DNA from: Tigriopus japonicus
Taxonomy: Eukaryota > Arthropoda > Copepoda > Harpacticoida > Harpacticidae
Direction of reading: 5' to 3'
Assembly: GCA_010645155.1 (NCBI GenBank)
Contig: CM021312.1
Span: 6,007,809-6,071,808 of the forward strand
Length of the DNA: 64,000 bases
A model generated the notes under the pieces. It ran no database searches, had not been told where the DNA came from, and was given only the letters and a program-made list of their open reading frames with translations. Shown piece by piece: positions 53,101-61,171 of the stretch (its first letter is position 1; the number at the start of each line of letters is the position of its first letter). The position numbers and the translations under genes are program-made.

Positions 53101-54116
53101 CAAGTAAAAACTTCTTCAATAACAATACTCGCTATTATAGAATAGGGGGTTAATTTTTTTTTTTTTTTAAAGCAATCACTTTGGTCAAAAAGTCGCAAGG
53201 TTGAGCACAGAGAAAGAATTTTGCAAGCACTTGATTGGAATAAAGATTGAAATATTCACTTTCAGTGCACTGCTTGTGATCATATTCATTAGATTTTAAG
53301 CAAAAGCGAATATAAAAAAAAACACATCTAGTTTTTGGAGTAGATTTATTTTGGAAATGATGTTACCAACTCAGGAATAGCTGAATTAATCCTCTAGAAC
53401 TAGAAAATTAAGAAACATAATTCATTAATGTTTCATCCTGATTTTTTTTCCAAGAAATAGCCGCTTTAGTTCAACCAAGCTCAAAATTTGAACGTGAAAC
53501 AATAGTAAGTAGCTAATTAGTTACTAGTTCTTACTTAAATCACTCAATAATCCAGTAAATTTGTTGTAAGGGCTACCCCTTTCTTCTCCATCTCAAGTTA
53601 GCAAAAAGTAGTTATTTTGGTTTCTCAAGTTGTATGAGCTCTTTGCTCACATCTCTTGCATAAATTTAGGCCAACATTTTCTCCCCATTTCATCACTTGT
53701 ACTTAGTCTTCGACCCATCTCCATTTGAAAATAGTGCAAGGCAGTTCAGAGAGCACCAACTCCAGGTAATTTGCTTGGGGCACCCTTGGGGCAAGTCACA
53801 CTTCTCCACGACAATCATGCATATACACATTCTCCTTTCACATTGTATGAGTTAAAGTACAAATGCTTTAAATTGTCCGTTTGGATACCAGTACCTCTTA
53901 TTATAACTATCATTGTCTGTGCCATGACAATTCAATTATTAAAAATTCCATAATTTCAGGGTCAAAGGTGAGGATCCCGGAGACACAACCCATGACGCTT
54001 CCCTTCGGATTGTGATATCAGCGCCAAATAAGAACATGCCTTTGGAGGCGTCCGATATGGCCTTCATGCTTGTGCAGTATCAGCTGCCTGTGGAGGATCT
54101 CAGGGCGCCCCAATAG
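32171..54116 (+). CDS. slo: SLO/BK-type potassium channel, divergent
   Basis: Calcium- and voltage-gated large-conductance K+ channel family. Eighteen exons join in frame to 1048 codons plus TAG: 32171-32498, 35338-35535, 37152-37297, 37398-37529, 38248-38378, 38588-38797, 41676-41890, 44832-44972, 46474-46571, 46633-46753, 46902-47095, 50478-50681, 50835-50979, 51043-51167, 51229-51495, 51700-51947, 52021-52107 and 53960-54116. In order: S0, [21 protein letters not shown]1-S3 with RFIAADD and VDFFTIPP, S4 [11 protein letters not shown], pore TMSTVGYGDIF, S6, RCK1, the CxxCH motif (YCRKCH), [13 protein letters not shown]2 with [15 protein letters not shown] and [21 protein letters not shown]. 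The start ATG has A at -3 and G at +4. Departures from typical BK: S4 R213 position is Val, the S6 Gly-Gly is Gln-Ala, and the calcium bowl is degraded. Introns carry MITEs and a sequence gap. Confidence 0.93.
34060..34248 (-). pseudogene. Possible mariner-type transposase relic
   Basis: In SLO intron 1, reverse strand, about 60 codons read [20 protein letters not shown] then DLMEAWTSF. This resembles the C-terminal part of mariner transposases, where an aspartate and a tryptophan-rich ALWS.L..KV motif precede a LK.A...AW helix. The upstream DNA to about 34700 gives only broken frames. A weak resemblance by eye. Confidence 0.3.
34779..35191. repeat. Foldback MITE in SLO intron 1
   Basis: Arms of about 115 bp (34790-34910 and 35062-35178) are close reverse complements, sharing AAGTCATTTTTGAG, CAAAGACATTTGAGACAAGT and TTTTGAAATGAAGAGA. 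The central part is AT-rich. A diverged relative is nested at 24459-24995. It ends about 146 bp before SLO exon 2. Confidence 0.8.
37682..37783. other. Assembly gap (102 N) flanked by a direct repeat
   Basis: The about 130 bases before the gap (37551-37680, starting GCTTCTGTAACTACCTACTA) are repeated after it (37784-37923) with a 16-base insertion and a few substitutions. This is a tandem duplication the assembler could not close, or two haplotypes placed side by side. It lies in the intron between the two pore exons of SLO, and no coding sequence appears to be missing. Confidence 0.9.
39000..39075. repeat. Dispersed repeat, second copy
   Basis: Matches 16617-16692 in ARL1 intron 2 (GGCTTAAAATACGCTTGAAG, then GGAAGTATGCTTGTA and CCTTGACGC). 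It ends exactly where the small hAT-like MITE and its target duplication begin. Confidence 0.7.
39076..39233. mobile_element. Small hAT-like MITE, 158 bp
   Basis: The ends read CAAGGCTCGGATAAAT and (reverse complement of right) TAAGGCTCGGAGACAT. The 8-bp flanks are catataag and cataaaag (7 of 8). Sits in the SLO intron between RCK1 exons. Same TIR core (RGGCTCGGA) as the element at 20308. Confidence 0.8.
40600..40910. repeat. Diverged dispersed repeat
   Basis: Relative of 27060-27440, with ordered shared blocks (TGCCCTCTCTTG, GTCAGAGCA, AGCGCCATCTTG, AATATCGTAGC, GCTCTAAAAT). Element type not determined. In a SLO intron. Confidence 0.6.
43107..43412. mobile_element. Mariner-like MITE in a SLO intron
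   Basis: The left end TACGAGGGGCGTACCAAAAA and the right end, read inwards, TGAGGGGTAAACCAAAAAG form inverted repeats that continue through GAATGCA. A TA borders the left end; on the right a TA is 3 bases out of place. The ACGAGGGGCGT..CAAAAAG ending is typical of mariner elements. No transposase inside. Confidence 0.65.
43586..43951 (+). pseudogene. Coding-like cysteine-rich fragment broken by a frameshift
   Basis: One frame from an acceptor-like CTCACAG (about 43590) reads [20 protein letters not shown] and [14 protein letters not shown], then stops at TGA. The next frame continues with [35 protein letters not shown] and [10 protein letters not shown]. Spacing of cysteines suggests a secreted disulphide-rich domain. 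The switch could be a one-base frameshift or a missed intron. It lies inside a SLO intron on the same strand. Family not recognised. Confidence 0.35.
45380..45730. mobile_element. Right part of a hAT-like element
   Basis: The sequence ends CTTTGTCCGAGCCTTA at 45730, whose reverse complement TAAGGCTCGGAC matches the TIR of the 39076 and 20308 elements. The interior has many GTTGC and GCAAATTTT words like those in 20308-20654. No left end was found, so the element is truncated or its left end is diverged. Confidence 0.5.
48415..49042. mobile_element. Palindromic TIR element with 5-bp TSD, copy 1
   Basis: The outer ends read ACAAGAAGCACTGGATTTCT and (right, reverse complement) CCAAGAACCACTGAATTTCT, and inverted similarity continues for over 90 bp. 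The flanks are a perfect 5-bp duplication, tcaag (48410-48414 and 49043-49047). A strong hairpin (GTTCGCCCTTTTGTGGTAAA and its complement) is at about 48628-48666. Two further copies are in this window. Lies in SLO intron 11; non-coding. Confidence 0.85.
49766..50229. mobile_element. Palindromic TIR element with 5-bp TSD, copy 2
   Basis: The ends CCAAGAACTGCTAAATT and (right, reverse complement) CCAAGAACCACTGAATTTC are flanked by a perfect atgaa duplication (49761-49765 and 50230-50234). The central hairpin CTCGCCCTTTTGTAGTAA with its complement is retained at about 49980-50023. Same SLO intron as copy 1, same orientation of the hairpin loop. Confidence 0.85.
52234..52336 (+). CDS. slo: Alternative last exon of SLO
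   Basis: After SLO exon 52021-52107 (phase 2), the acceptor CCCCATAG at 52226-52233 opens an in-frame tail of 34 codons: [14 protein letters not shown], then an Asp-Ser repeat (DSDSDSD) and a basic KRKRK segment, ending TAA at 52334-52336. Using it would remove the last RCK2 strands encoded by 53960-54116. The basic cluster resembles a nuclear-localisation or ER-retention type signal, which is inference. No AATAAA follows closely, so the exon is less certain than the others. Confidence 0.45.
52621..52668 (+). CDS. slo: 48-nt cassette exon of SLO
   Basis: A long CT-rich tract plus CCAACAG immediately precedes it and a perfect GTAAGT donor follows. The 48 bases keep the phase-2 frame open and would insert 16 residues ([16 protein letters not shown]) between GIYR and VKGEDPG in RCK2. 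Without it, the loop has the same length as in human BK, so it reads as an optional insert. Confidence 0.5.
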
Positions 54117-54310
54117 CGCGACAGCGGACGCCAATCAGACGACAGATTTATATTACCTCTCTTTTTGTGGTCCCTTTTTGCTCTACAACCAATGATACAG
54201 ACCAACCTGAGTATGTGGTTGTTGTTTTTTCCTCTCGCACAATAAGCCCCGGATATCCCCATGTGAACTCAAAGTAATCCCTCCACTCAATTCGCTTTTC
54301 CCTAGCCTCA

Positions 54311-54316
54311 ATAAAG
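54311..54316 (+). terminator. Poly(A) signal of SLO
   Basis: AATAAA about 195 bases after the TAG at 54114-54116, followed by a T-rich stretch. Confidence 0.65.
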
Positions 54317-54495
54317 TTTTATTCCGCCTTCGTTGCCTTTTTTTATCGAAAGCGTCAAAAGCACGTAGTTAACCCTGTTCGTGTTAACTACGTTCGAGTT
54401 CCCGTGCACGTTTAAAAAAGTGGACGTCAAAAGTGAAGAACTCGTCAAAATCCAATATAGTGAAAAGTAACGCTATTGCTTTTACTTATATATTG

Positions 54496-54792
54496 TAGTG
54501 ATGGGCTTCGAGTTAGGAGTGTTGCCACTTTTTACTTGAAGTGTAATTGCTATGAAAAAATCCGGGTTGGGATAAAGTTTTTGACCAAAGACCTAAACAA
54601 GGGCCGATATGACAGCACTCGAACAAAATCGAGTTCGAGTTCCATTGCATTGGTAGTTAAAAAATGGATTTCGAGTTGTCAGTGCTGCCATATTTTCCTT
54701 GAAAATTAGGATTAGATTTGGAAGTTTAGTAGTGGTACGCTTTTGACCCTTAAGGACCAAAGTGGCAAATACGAACTCGAAATCCATCAGTA
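54496..54792. mobile_element. 300-bp MITE, copy 2
   Basis: Homologous over its whole length to 27934-28231, same orientation, starting TAGTGATGGGCTTCGAGTT and ending AACTCGAAATCCATCAGTA. The flanks atatattg / gaataatg match poorly. It also has an internal partial repeat of its own end (GGATTTCGAGTTGTCAGTGC). Confidence 0.75.
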
Positions 54793-54907
54793 GAATAATG
54801 ATACTTGGTGAACTGATGTTTGGTGAGTCAGAGAAAATGATAATTTTCAGTTTGAGAAGTCTTTCCTTTAAAAGGTCGATGATTTTGTCATTTTGCTCGC
54901 TCTTGGC

Positions 54908-56128
54908 CAGGGTGGGCATTTGATTTTTGGACATTTTGTCCACCCCTGTCCAAAAGGTGTCCAAAAGTGTCCAAAAATAAGGCTGTCCAAAAATAAGAGT
55001 GTCCAAAAGTGTCCAAAAATAGTAATTCGAAAAATAATGGTTAGAATTTTTTTTTAGAATAACATTCTACAAACTTTCTCTCCAAAATAAACGTCACTTG
55101 ACGAAATCTAAGCAAGAATAAGTCAATTCAGCATAAGAAACTTACACTTAATACATTAAATGAGCCAATAACTTGAAGGCCATACTGGACATTTGAACTT
55201 TCCACTCTTTTCATTTGACCACCGAGCATCGTCCAAAATGTGGGAAAGAATGATCGACTGAAGAAATGAATGAACAAACGAATGTGAGACTGGGACTACT
55301 AATAATACGCTCACACCACACTTCATGTTAAACATAGTATGCGAGTACATTTTAAAGCTAATTGTGTCTTGATTTGTGACAAGAGAAGGTTACTTTGTAT
55401 TTTGATTTATATTCCAAAGTTTATCATTATTGCAAGTGTTTCCCATCCAAGAGGCAAGAAGTCTTTTGACCTGACTGTCCAAAAAATGTTAACTATAATA
55501 AAGCACACTCAAACTGATATCAGATTGCAATGTGGGTATTATAATGCTTTTGCCAAAGAATTAAAGCAGCGTTGTTTTACTATTAAAAAAGACAAGACTC
55601 TTGTTTACAGATGAGGAAATAAAATGTAAATCTTGAAACATTTTGAACAGTTACACACATTTTACCATATTGTATAAACAAAACATGCAAATTTGTTTTT
55701 ACGTTTTACAAATGTATATATAATATTATTGTAATCAGTGAGGCAAATTAGCCTCATGACCAAGGGTTAAAGTTATCATGGCAAAGTTTATTTCTCCAAG
55801 TAATGTTCCCATTAATAGAACTATTTTTGTTTCAGTACACAACCATGCATTCATTCTTTAGAATTCAATTACTTATGTAGTGTAACTGGTTTTTCGTCTG
55901 ATTTGTACAACTTTCTTTTACGTTTGTTGGACTTTTGGACACTTATGGACATCCTTTGGGGATTTTTGGACACCCTCTGGGTATTTTTGGACACCTTCTG
56001 GGTATTTTTGGACACTTTTGGACACTTTTGGACACTTTTGGACACTTTTGGACACTTTGGACACTTTTGGACACTTTTGGACACTAGGGTGTCCAAAATG
56101 CTCTCGATGTCGAAAAATGCCCACCCTG
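54908..56128. mobile_element. Non-autonomous hAT-like element, 1221 bp, perfect TSD
   Basis: The ends CAGGGTGGGCATTTGATTTT and (right, reverse complement) CAGGGTGGGCATTTTTCGAC are flanked by a perfect 8-bp duplication ctcttggc (54900-54907 and 56129-56136). Subterminal arrays of a 10-12-bp GGACACTTTT unit lie at the right (about 55928-56090), with its complement GTCCAAAAGT at the left (54940-55020). The centre is AT-rich, and a 91-codon frame at 55339-55614 is unrecognised. Confidence 0.93.
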
Positions 56129-56294
56129 CTCTTGGCGCTTATTTTCAATGCATGAAGGGTAGCCCAACATACCTTGTCAAATTAAATCAAAACTTCGAGC
56201 AGGTTTGTCTAGCAACAAAATTTGTGAATTAAAATCTGCTCATACGAGGAAATTCTTCATTTCAATTTTGAAAACACTAATACGAAATGTAGTA

Positions 56295-57395
56295 CAGTCG
56301 AATCTCGATATAAAAAAATCTCTGTTTAAGAAATCTTCGCGATATAAGAAACTTTTCTGTGCTGACCAAAATTTTACTACACAAGAATTCTGGATGTAAG
56401 AAATTTTCCATTTTTCCTCAATCTCGATATAAGAAACATTTTCAAAGTTTTGGCCTATTTCTCTTGCTTAAATTGGTCACAGCACAAAACAAAACAAAAC
56501 CAAGAAGCATTTCTAAAAGGATCGATGCAGTGCTTCCATATTTTGCGCTTTTGCGCTTTTTAGGGTGCCTTTTGCGCACTTTTTTGGGCTCTCGCGCCTT
56601 GCGCCTCTTTTGAAAAAACAACTTGCCCTTTTCAAGTTTCAGTCAAAAGAATAAAAATTGCATTTTGAACCCTAAAATCGCTAAAAATTGTCCAACATGC
56701 CACTCAACAATGACTATTTTAATGACAAAGTTTAAAAATAATTTGTCGACAAATTTGAAAAATAATATTAATTCATTTTGCCTACAAATTTGCAATGCTT
56801 GAGAATGAAAAAAATTGTGTGTCTGCCAAAGCAAAACCTAGTGGAAAATAAGCAATCCAAGGAAGTGTCATGTGAACCCAAGAAAGTCTCTAAAATTTGA
56901 AGTAATTTAAGGTCAAACTGAGAATAGAAGATTTCTAGTTGAGATATTCCAAAAAATAGCAAAAAACTTCATCAGTATGAAAGCGTGGAAGGCTCAGATT
57001 TTTTACAAAGTTGTTTGTTCCTGTAGAGGTTAGATAATTTACCAATCATGATGACAACATTGTACTTTCTTCCTTCATTTTTTCTGTCAAATTGAGATTG
57101 AAACAAGTTCTTAAGCTTTGTAATAGAGATATAAATGCATGTACCGTACTTGTAATGTAAATTTGTGTTTTAGTAACTATTTTCAAAAGCTAAATTTTTG
57201 AGTCATTGTCAGATTTTGTTGTAATGCAAGTAAGCTTATAAGGTTATATAAAGGTGAGGTAAACTCCTTTGGTAGTTTCCTTGTATTTTTTATCGTTTCT
57301 TGGGCCAATTTTTTTGAGTCTCGATATAAGAAAAATCTCGGTATAAGCAACATTTTGCCGTTGACAGAAAAGTTTTTTATATCGAGATTCGACTG
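56295..57395. mobile_element. Pogo/Tigger-like deletion derivative, 1101 bp
   Basis: The ends CAGTCGAATCTCGATATAAA and (right, reverse complement) CAGTCGAATCTCGATATAAA are identical over 20 bases and flanked by TA on both sides (56293-56294, 57396-57397). CAGTYGAAYCTCGATATAA is characteristic of pogo/Tigger elements. Further CTCGATATAAGAAA copies occur just inside both ends. No transposase motif was recognised in the interior. Confidence 0.85.
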
Positions 57396-57397
57396 TA

Positions 57398-58088
57398 TTT
57401 AAAAGAGTTAAAAGCCCAGTCTACATTTCAAACAAAGCAAAGTTGCATTTTCATTCAGTGCAGTAGGACACATTATGTTAAGGCGGAAAAGAATGCGAAC
57501 GTAGTAATGTATAATCTTAACAATCCAGAATAATAGAAAGAGAGCTTGAACATTCGGAAAACTGCCCCAAAGTTACATGTTCAAGAGGTTGAGAAAGCGA
57601 AGTGCTTGCTCAGTGTTTAAAAGCACAAAACGAATACTCTTGACCTTCTTAAGATGGATTACATTTGCTACTTCATCCTTTAATCCAGATTTTCAAAAGC
57701 ATTATTACCACAATTAAACGCATAGGCTCCTGAACTAAATTCAAGTAATAGATAAGAGTGGGAGCACTTTTCTGGCTCTTTAAAGAGTCGCAAGCAATAA
57801 AAGTTGAAGTGTCAAATTAACCAAAAAAAGTCAAGAGAATAAACAATTTTTAGAGCCTTTTTCTTCGTCTCACACTTGTTTTATAGATTCAAAAATTTGG
57901 GCTTCGTGGATAAAAAAAAATGTCAATTGAATTTTTCAGGCTCGGGAAATGAGAGACCCCAGAAAGAGTGGCAATTATTTAAAAAAAAATGTTGACAAAT
58001 TATGTATGAGAGTAATTTTTACGCCTAGCAAATTTAATTTTCTTGGGGGCCGAAATTTTAAGGTTTTGGTATGCAAAGAGGGGTGGAT
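57398..58088. other. Intergenic DNA, nothing recognised
   Basis: AT-rich DNA between the pogo-like element and the second SINE. No frame with coding character and no repeat seen elsewhere in the window. Confidence 0.5.
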
Positions 58089-58560
58089 TGGAGACGTGGC
58101 GTCGTGGTTAGGGCAGTTTCCTACAATGAAAGAGGTGCCAAGTTCGATTCTCCTCCCCGACTGTTCTCAAAGAAACTTGTAGACGTCAATCCACAACCAC
58201 AGACAGAGAACCATTCTGAAATCGGACTTGAAATTCCCTATCGGCAAAAATTTGGACGATGTAACGGCTAGTGATTGACCGAAAGGGCTCACAACCGAAA
58301 CCGAAAATTGTGGCCTAAAGAGGGCTTTACTGAAACCGAAAGCAATTGACTACAAAATTGTATAAATGCAAAATTTGCCTTAATAATTTAAATTACTCAT
58401 ATGTTTGATGTTAGGTAGTCGCAAATTTTCAAGTTTCGGTAGGCATAACCAAAACCGAAACCGAAATTTGGGCCGAAAGCGTTTTCGGTCTATCACTGAG
58501 GATGGCTGGCTTCGTTAGCCAGGCGAGGCCCAACCCTCCGACTTCAGCAACCACAATACA
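58089..58560 (+). mobile_element. tRNA-derived SINE, copy 2, split by a MITE
   Basis: Same head, body and tail as 5792-6030: the A-box region GACGTGGCGTCGTGGTTA, a B box mutated at its first base (AGTTCGATTCT at 58141-58151), and the tail CGAGGCCCAACCCTCCGAC. The body is interrupted at 58269-58498 by another element. Confidence 0.85.
58269..58498. mobile_element. hAT-like MITE nested in the SINE, 230 bp
   Basis: The ends TAGTGATTGACCGAAAG and (right, reverse complement) CAGTGATAGACCGAAAAC are flanked by gtaacggc and aggatggc. The intact SINE copy has gtgatggc at this point; each flank differs from it at two positions. That comparison confirms both the boundaries and an 8-bp duplication. The interior is rich in AAACCGAAA words. 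Non-coding. Confidence 0.9.
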
Positions 58561-58635
58561 AAAAAGCTTCTAACTAAATTTGAAAAGGGACAAAGGAAAT
58601 AAGGCTAAACATCACAATATTTTAAGGGTTATAGG

Positions 58636-59707
58636 TAGGGACAGGAACTTTGGACGAATAAACTAATTCGTCTTTTTTCGTCTTTTTGGCCTTTATTCGT
58701 CGCGAATTTTTTTTCGTCTAATTTGGAATTTATTCGTCTCTTTTTGTCTAATTGGCCAAAAATTTGGATTTTCTTAGATTTCAAGCGCTTGCAGCGTTTT
58801 TTTTTTTTTCAATTTTCCAAGCAAATAAAAACTTCAAAGAAAGTTCAACCCCACCAATCATAAGCCAATGTAATATTTTGATTGTCAGTTGCGGTTTTGC
58901 ACAAACAAAATACAATCCACACTTATATATTAACTTGTGCTCGTACAGTTGCTCGACAGACACAGAAAGAAAAGATTATTATTGGGTTGAAAAGGCCATC
59001 AGAACAATTATTGGATTTGCAAATCTGATTTTAAGTGTAGCTGTACTAAAAACGTTCCTTTAAAAAGACATTTTTAACTCTTGGTTTTTATTTGACATCT
59101 TGCTCGTTAGGTACTTCCTTTTTTTAAATTTTCACCGTTTTTGACAGTCAGATCAGTTCAGACAGATTGATCCTCATCAATAGGGACATACATAACGTCT
59201 ATTTTGTGGGAGCAGCTTTAGACGTCTTTTTTTGTCTGGACGGGCATTTAATTTTTCTTCTTTCTTATAAAATAGTTTCATTCGTCTTTTTGGTAAATTC
59301 ATTCGATTTTTTCCATTTTGCAAGTATTTTTTTTTTTCTTTTTTCCCGTCTGTTGGGAACTTTTATTCGTCTTTTTTTGTTTAATCGGTCAATTTTATTC
59401 GTCTTTTTTCGTTTAATCAGTCAATTTTATTCGTCTTTTTTCGTTTAATCGGTCAATTTTATTCGTCTTTTTTCGTTTAATCGGTCAATTTTATTCGTCT
59501 TCTTTCGTTTCTTCGGTCAATTTTATTCGTCTTATTTCTTTTAAATGGTCAATTTTATTCGTATTTTTTCGCTTAATCGGTCAGTTTTATTCGTCTTTTT
59601 TCGTTCAATCGGTCAATTTTATTCGTATTTTTTCGTCTAATCAGGCAATTCTATTCGTCTTTTTTCGTTTAATTTGACAGTTTATTCGTCTTAACTTCCT
59701 GTTCCTA
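58636..59707. mobile_element. Non-autonomous hAT-like element, 1072 bp, with 32-bp array
   Basis: The ends TAGGGACAGGAACTTTGGAC and (right, reverse complement) TAGGAACAGGAAGTTAAGAC continue through GAATAAACT. The flanks gttatagg / gttatatc match at 6 of 8. From about 59360 to 59690, roughly ten tandem copies of a 32-bp unit (TTTATTCGTCTTTTTTCG plus TTTAATCGGTCAA) fill the right subterminal region. Confidence 0.85.
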
Positions 59708-59917
59708 GTTATATCCTTATTTGTTAGAAATATTCGAAATTGGAACCAAGTTAAGAAGGACTACTTTTGAAATAAATACTTTACAGTGAATCCCTTTCCT
59801 TGTAGATGTAATAAAAACTCCGCAGCCCAACAAAAAGTATCTACCTTGCAAGTGGGTGCAAAAAGTTAAAATCACCAGTGGTTTCATTATTTTTCAATCA
59901 AACTTGAGTATTATTTC

Positions 59918-60473
59918 TAGGGCCATCAAATTTTGTTAAAAAAATTGCCAAAAAGTAGTATGTATGTTTGGTAATTATTTTGGGAAATACTGTAACGAAA
60001 TCGATTTTTTTGGTAATTTTACCAGCACTTTTCCCATGAATTAGGGACAAAACTGACCTTTTCCTATTCTCCCATCATTGGGAAGTCTTCATAGCTTGAA
60101 ATTGGTGAAAAATAAATTTCATGGTTTTGCAACTGCAGCAAATTCTCCCTGCGTCATCATAGTTTGATTTGAAGGATTGAAAAAACACTCAAAATTTTGT
60201 ATTTACATTACAAACTTTTATTTACAGGTATCTGATGGCCCCGAAGATAAACTGAATAGTTTTTGTTACAACTACCATGTACTATAATGTCGGCTTATTT
60301 CCTAACTTTGATTTTGATTGATAAATTAACATTATTCTTGAAAATATTTGACCAAACAAGCAATTCTCCCACATTTTTTTGTAATTTTTTCCCCATTTTA
60401 TAATTTTCGACAAAACTCGAAGATTTTGGTAATTACCTTGTAAAATGTAATTTACGTATATCTGGTGGCCCTG
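59918..60473. mobile_element. hAT-like element, 556 bp
   Basis: The ends TAGGGCCATCAAATTTTG and (right, reverse complement) CAGGGCCACCAGATATACG are flanked by attatttc and attattat (6 of 8). An internal TATCTGATGGCCCCG at about 60228 looks like another copy of the end. The left part resembles 27507-27640. Confidence 0.7.
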
Positions 60474-61171
60474 ATTATTATAGCAATGGACGCTATGTCA
60501 TGAATGTGTTTTTGATCGGCAGAAAAAAACTGTTCAAATTCCGAGTTATTCTTGTACCCTGCTGGTATTCTTATATCGAGAGTTATTCCGCTTTCAAGTC
60601 GATCAAGTTATTCAAATATTTTCAAACAAGATTGATTACCGACGATAGCTTTGCTTTAGCTTCTCATGGTTTGCGACTCACCCTGTATTCCTTTCAGCTG
60701 TCGCCGTCTTTCTTCGCATTTTGCCTCAGAGTGACCAGAATACTCGAATTTCTCCAATCTCTTACATCTTCAAAACCCCATTTCATCCCTACTATAAGCT
60801 TTCATTCTTCCCTTATAACCCCTCAAATTCATTCTAATTGCCATAAAACTCATCTTCAATCCCATGTACGATCCTTGACACTCCATAAGCACAACTTCCA
60901 AAATTGGTCTTGAATTGGTCTCACGCTTCGTTTTGAATGGTTCTTCCAAGCAGAAAAGTGAGTGAGTGTGAACTGTGAAGGACAAACCAATTTTCTTTTG
61001 GGTTAGAGCTTGTGCTTTGGAACATGTGACCCCGTTGGTCCCTCGCTTGATTATCCAAGGGTTCCAAGATCCAACCCAGCCCTCATTCTTAATTAACATC
61101 CGGTGATTTTGGGTCTGTCCATTTGTTTGTGTGTGCCACTTTTGGTTGGTTGGTTCCTTGGTTGCTGTGGG
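60474..61171. other. Region upstream of CNOT6
   Basis: Open frames exist on both strands (60500-60913 plus, 60770-61099 minus) and overlap each other, are low in complexity and match nothing, so they are not called. The right end should hold the CNOT6 promoter and 5'UTR. Confidence 0.45.

Noticed and set aside
55869..56148. Overlapping frames encoding a repeated KCPKVSKSVQ-like peptide
   Set aside because: Artefact of the GGACACTTTT array inside a hAT-like element.
59360..59690. CRISPR-like array
   Set aside because: Units are contiguous 32-bp tandem repeats without unique spacers, in a eukaryotic sequence, bounded by transposon ends.
60500..61099. Two overlapping frames on opposite strands before CNOT6
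   Set aside because: Neither shows conserved features; serine- and leucine-rich low-complexity sequence can stay open by chance.
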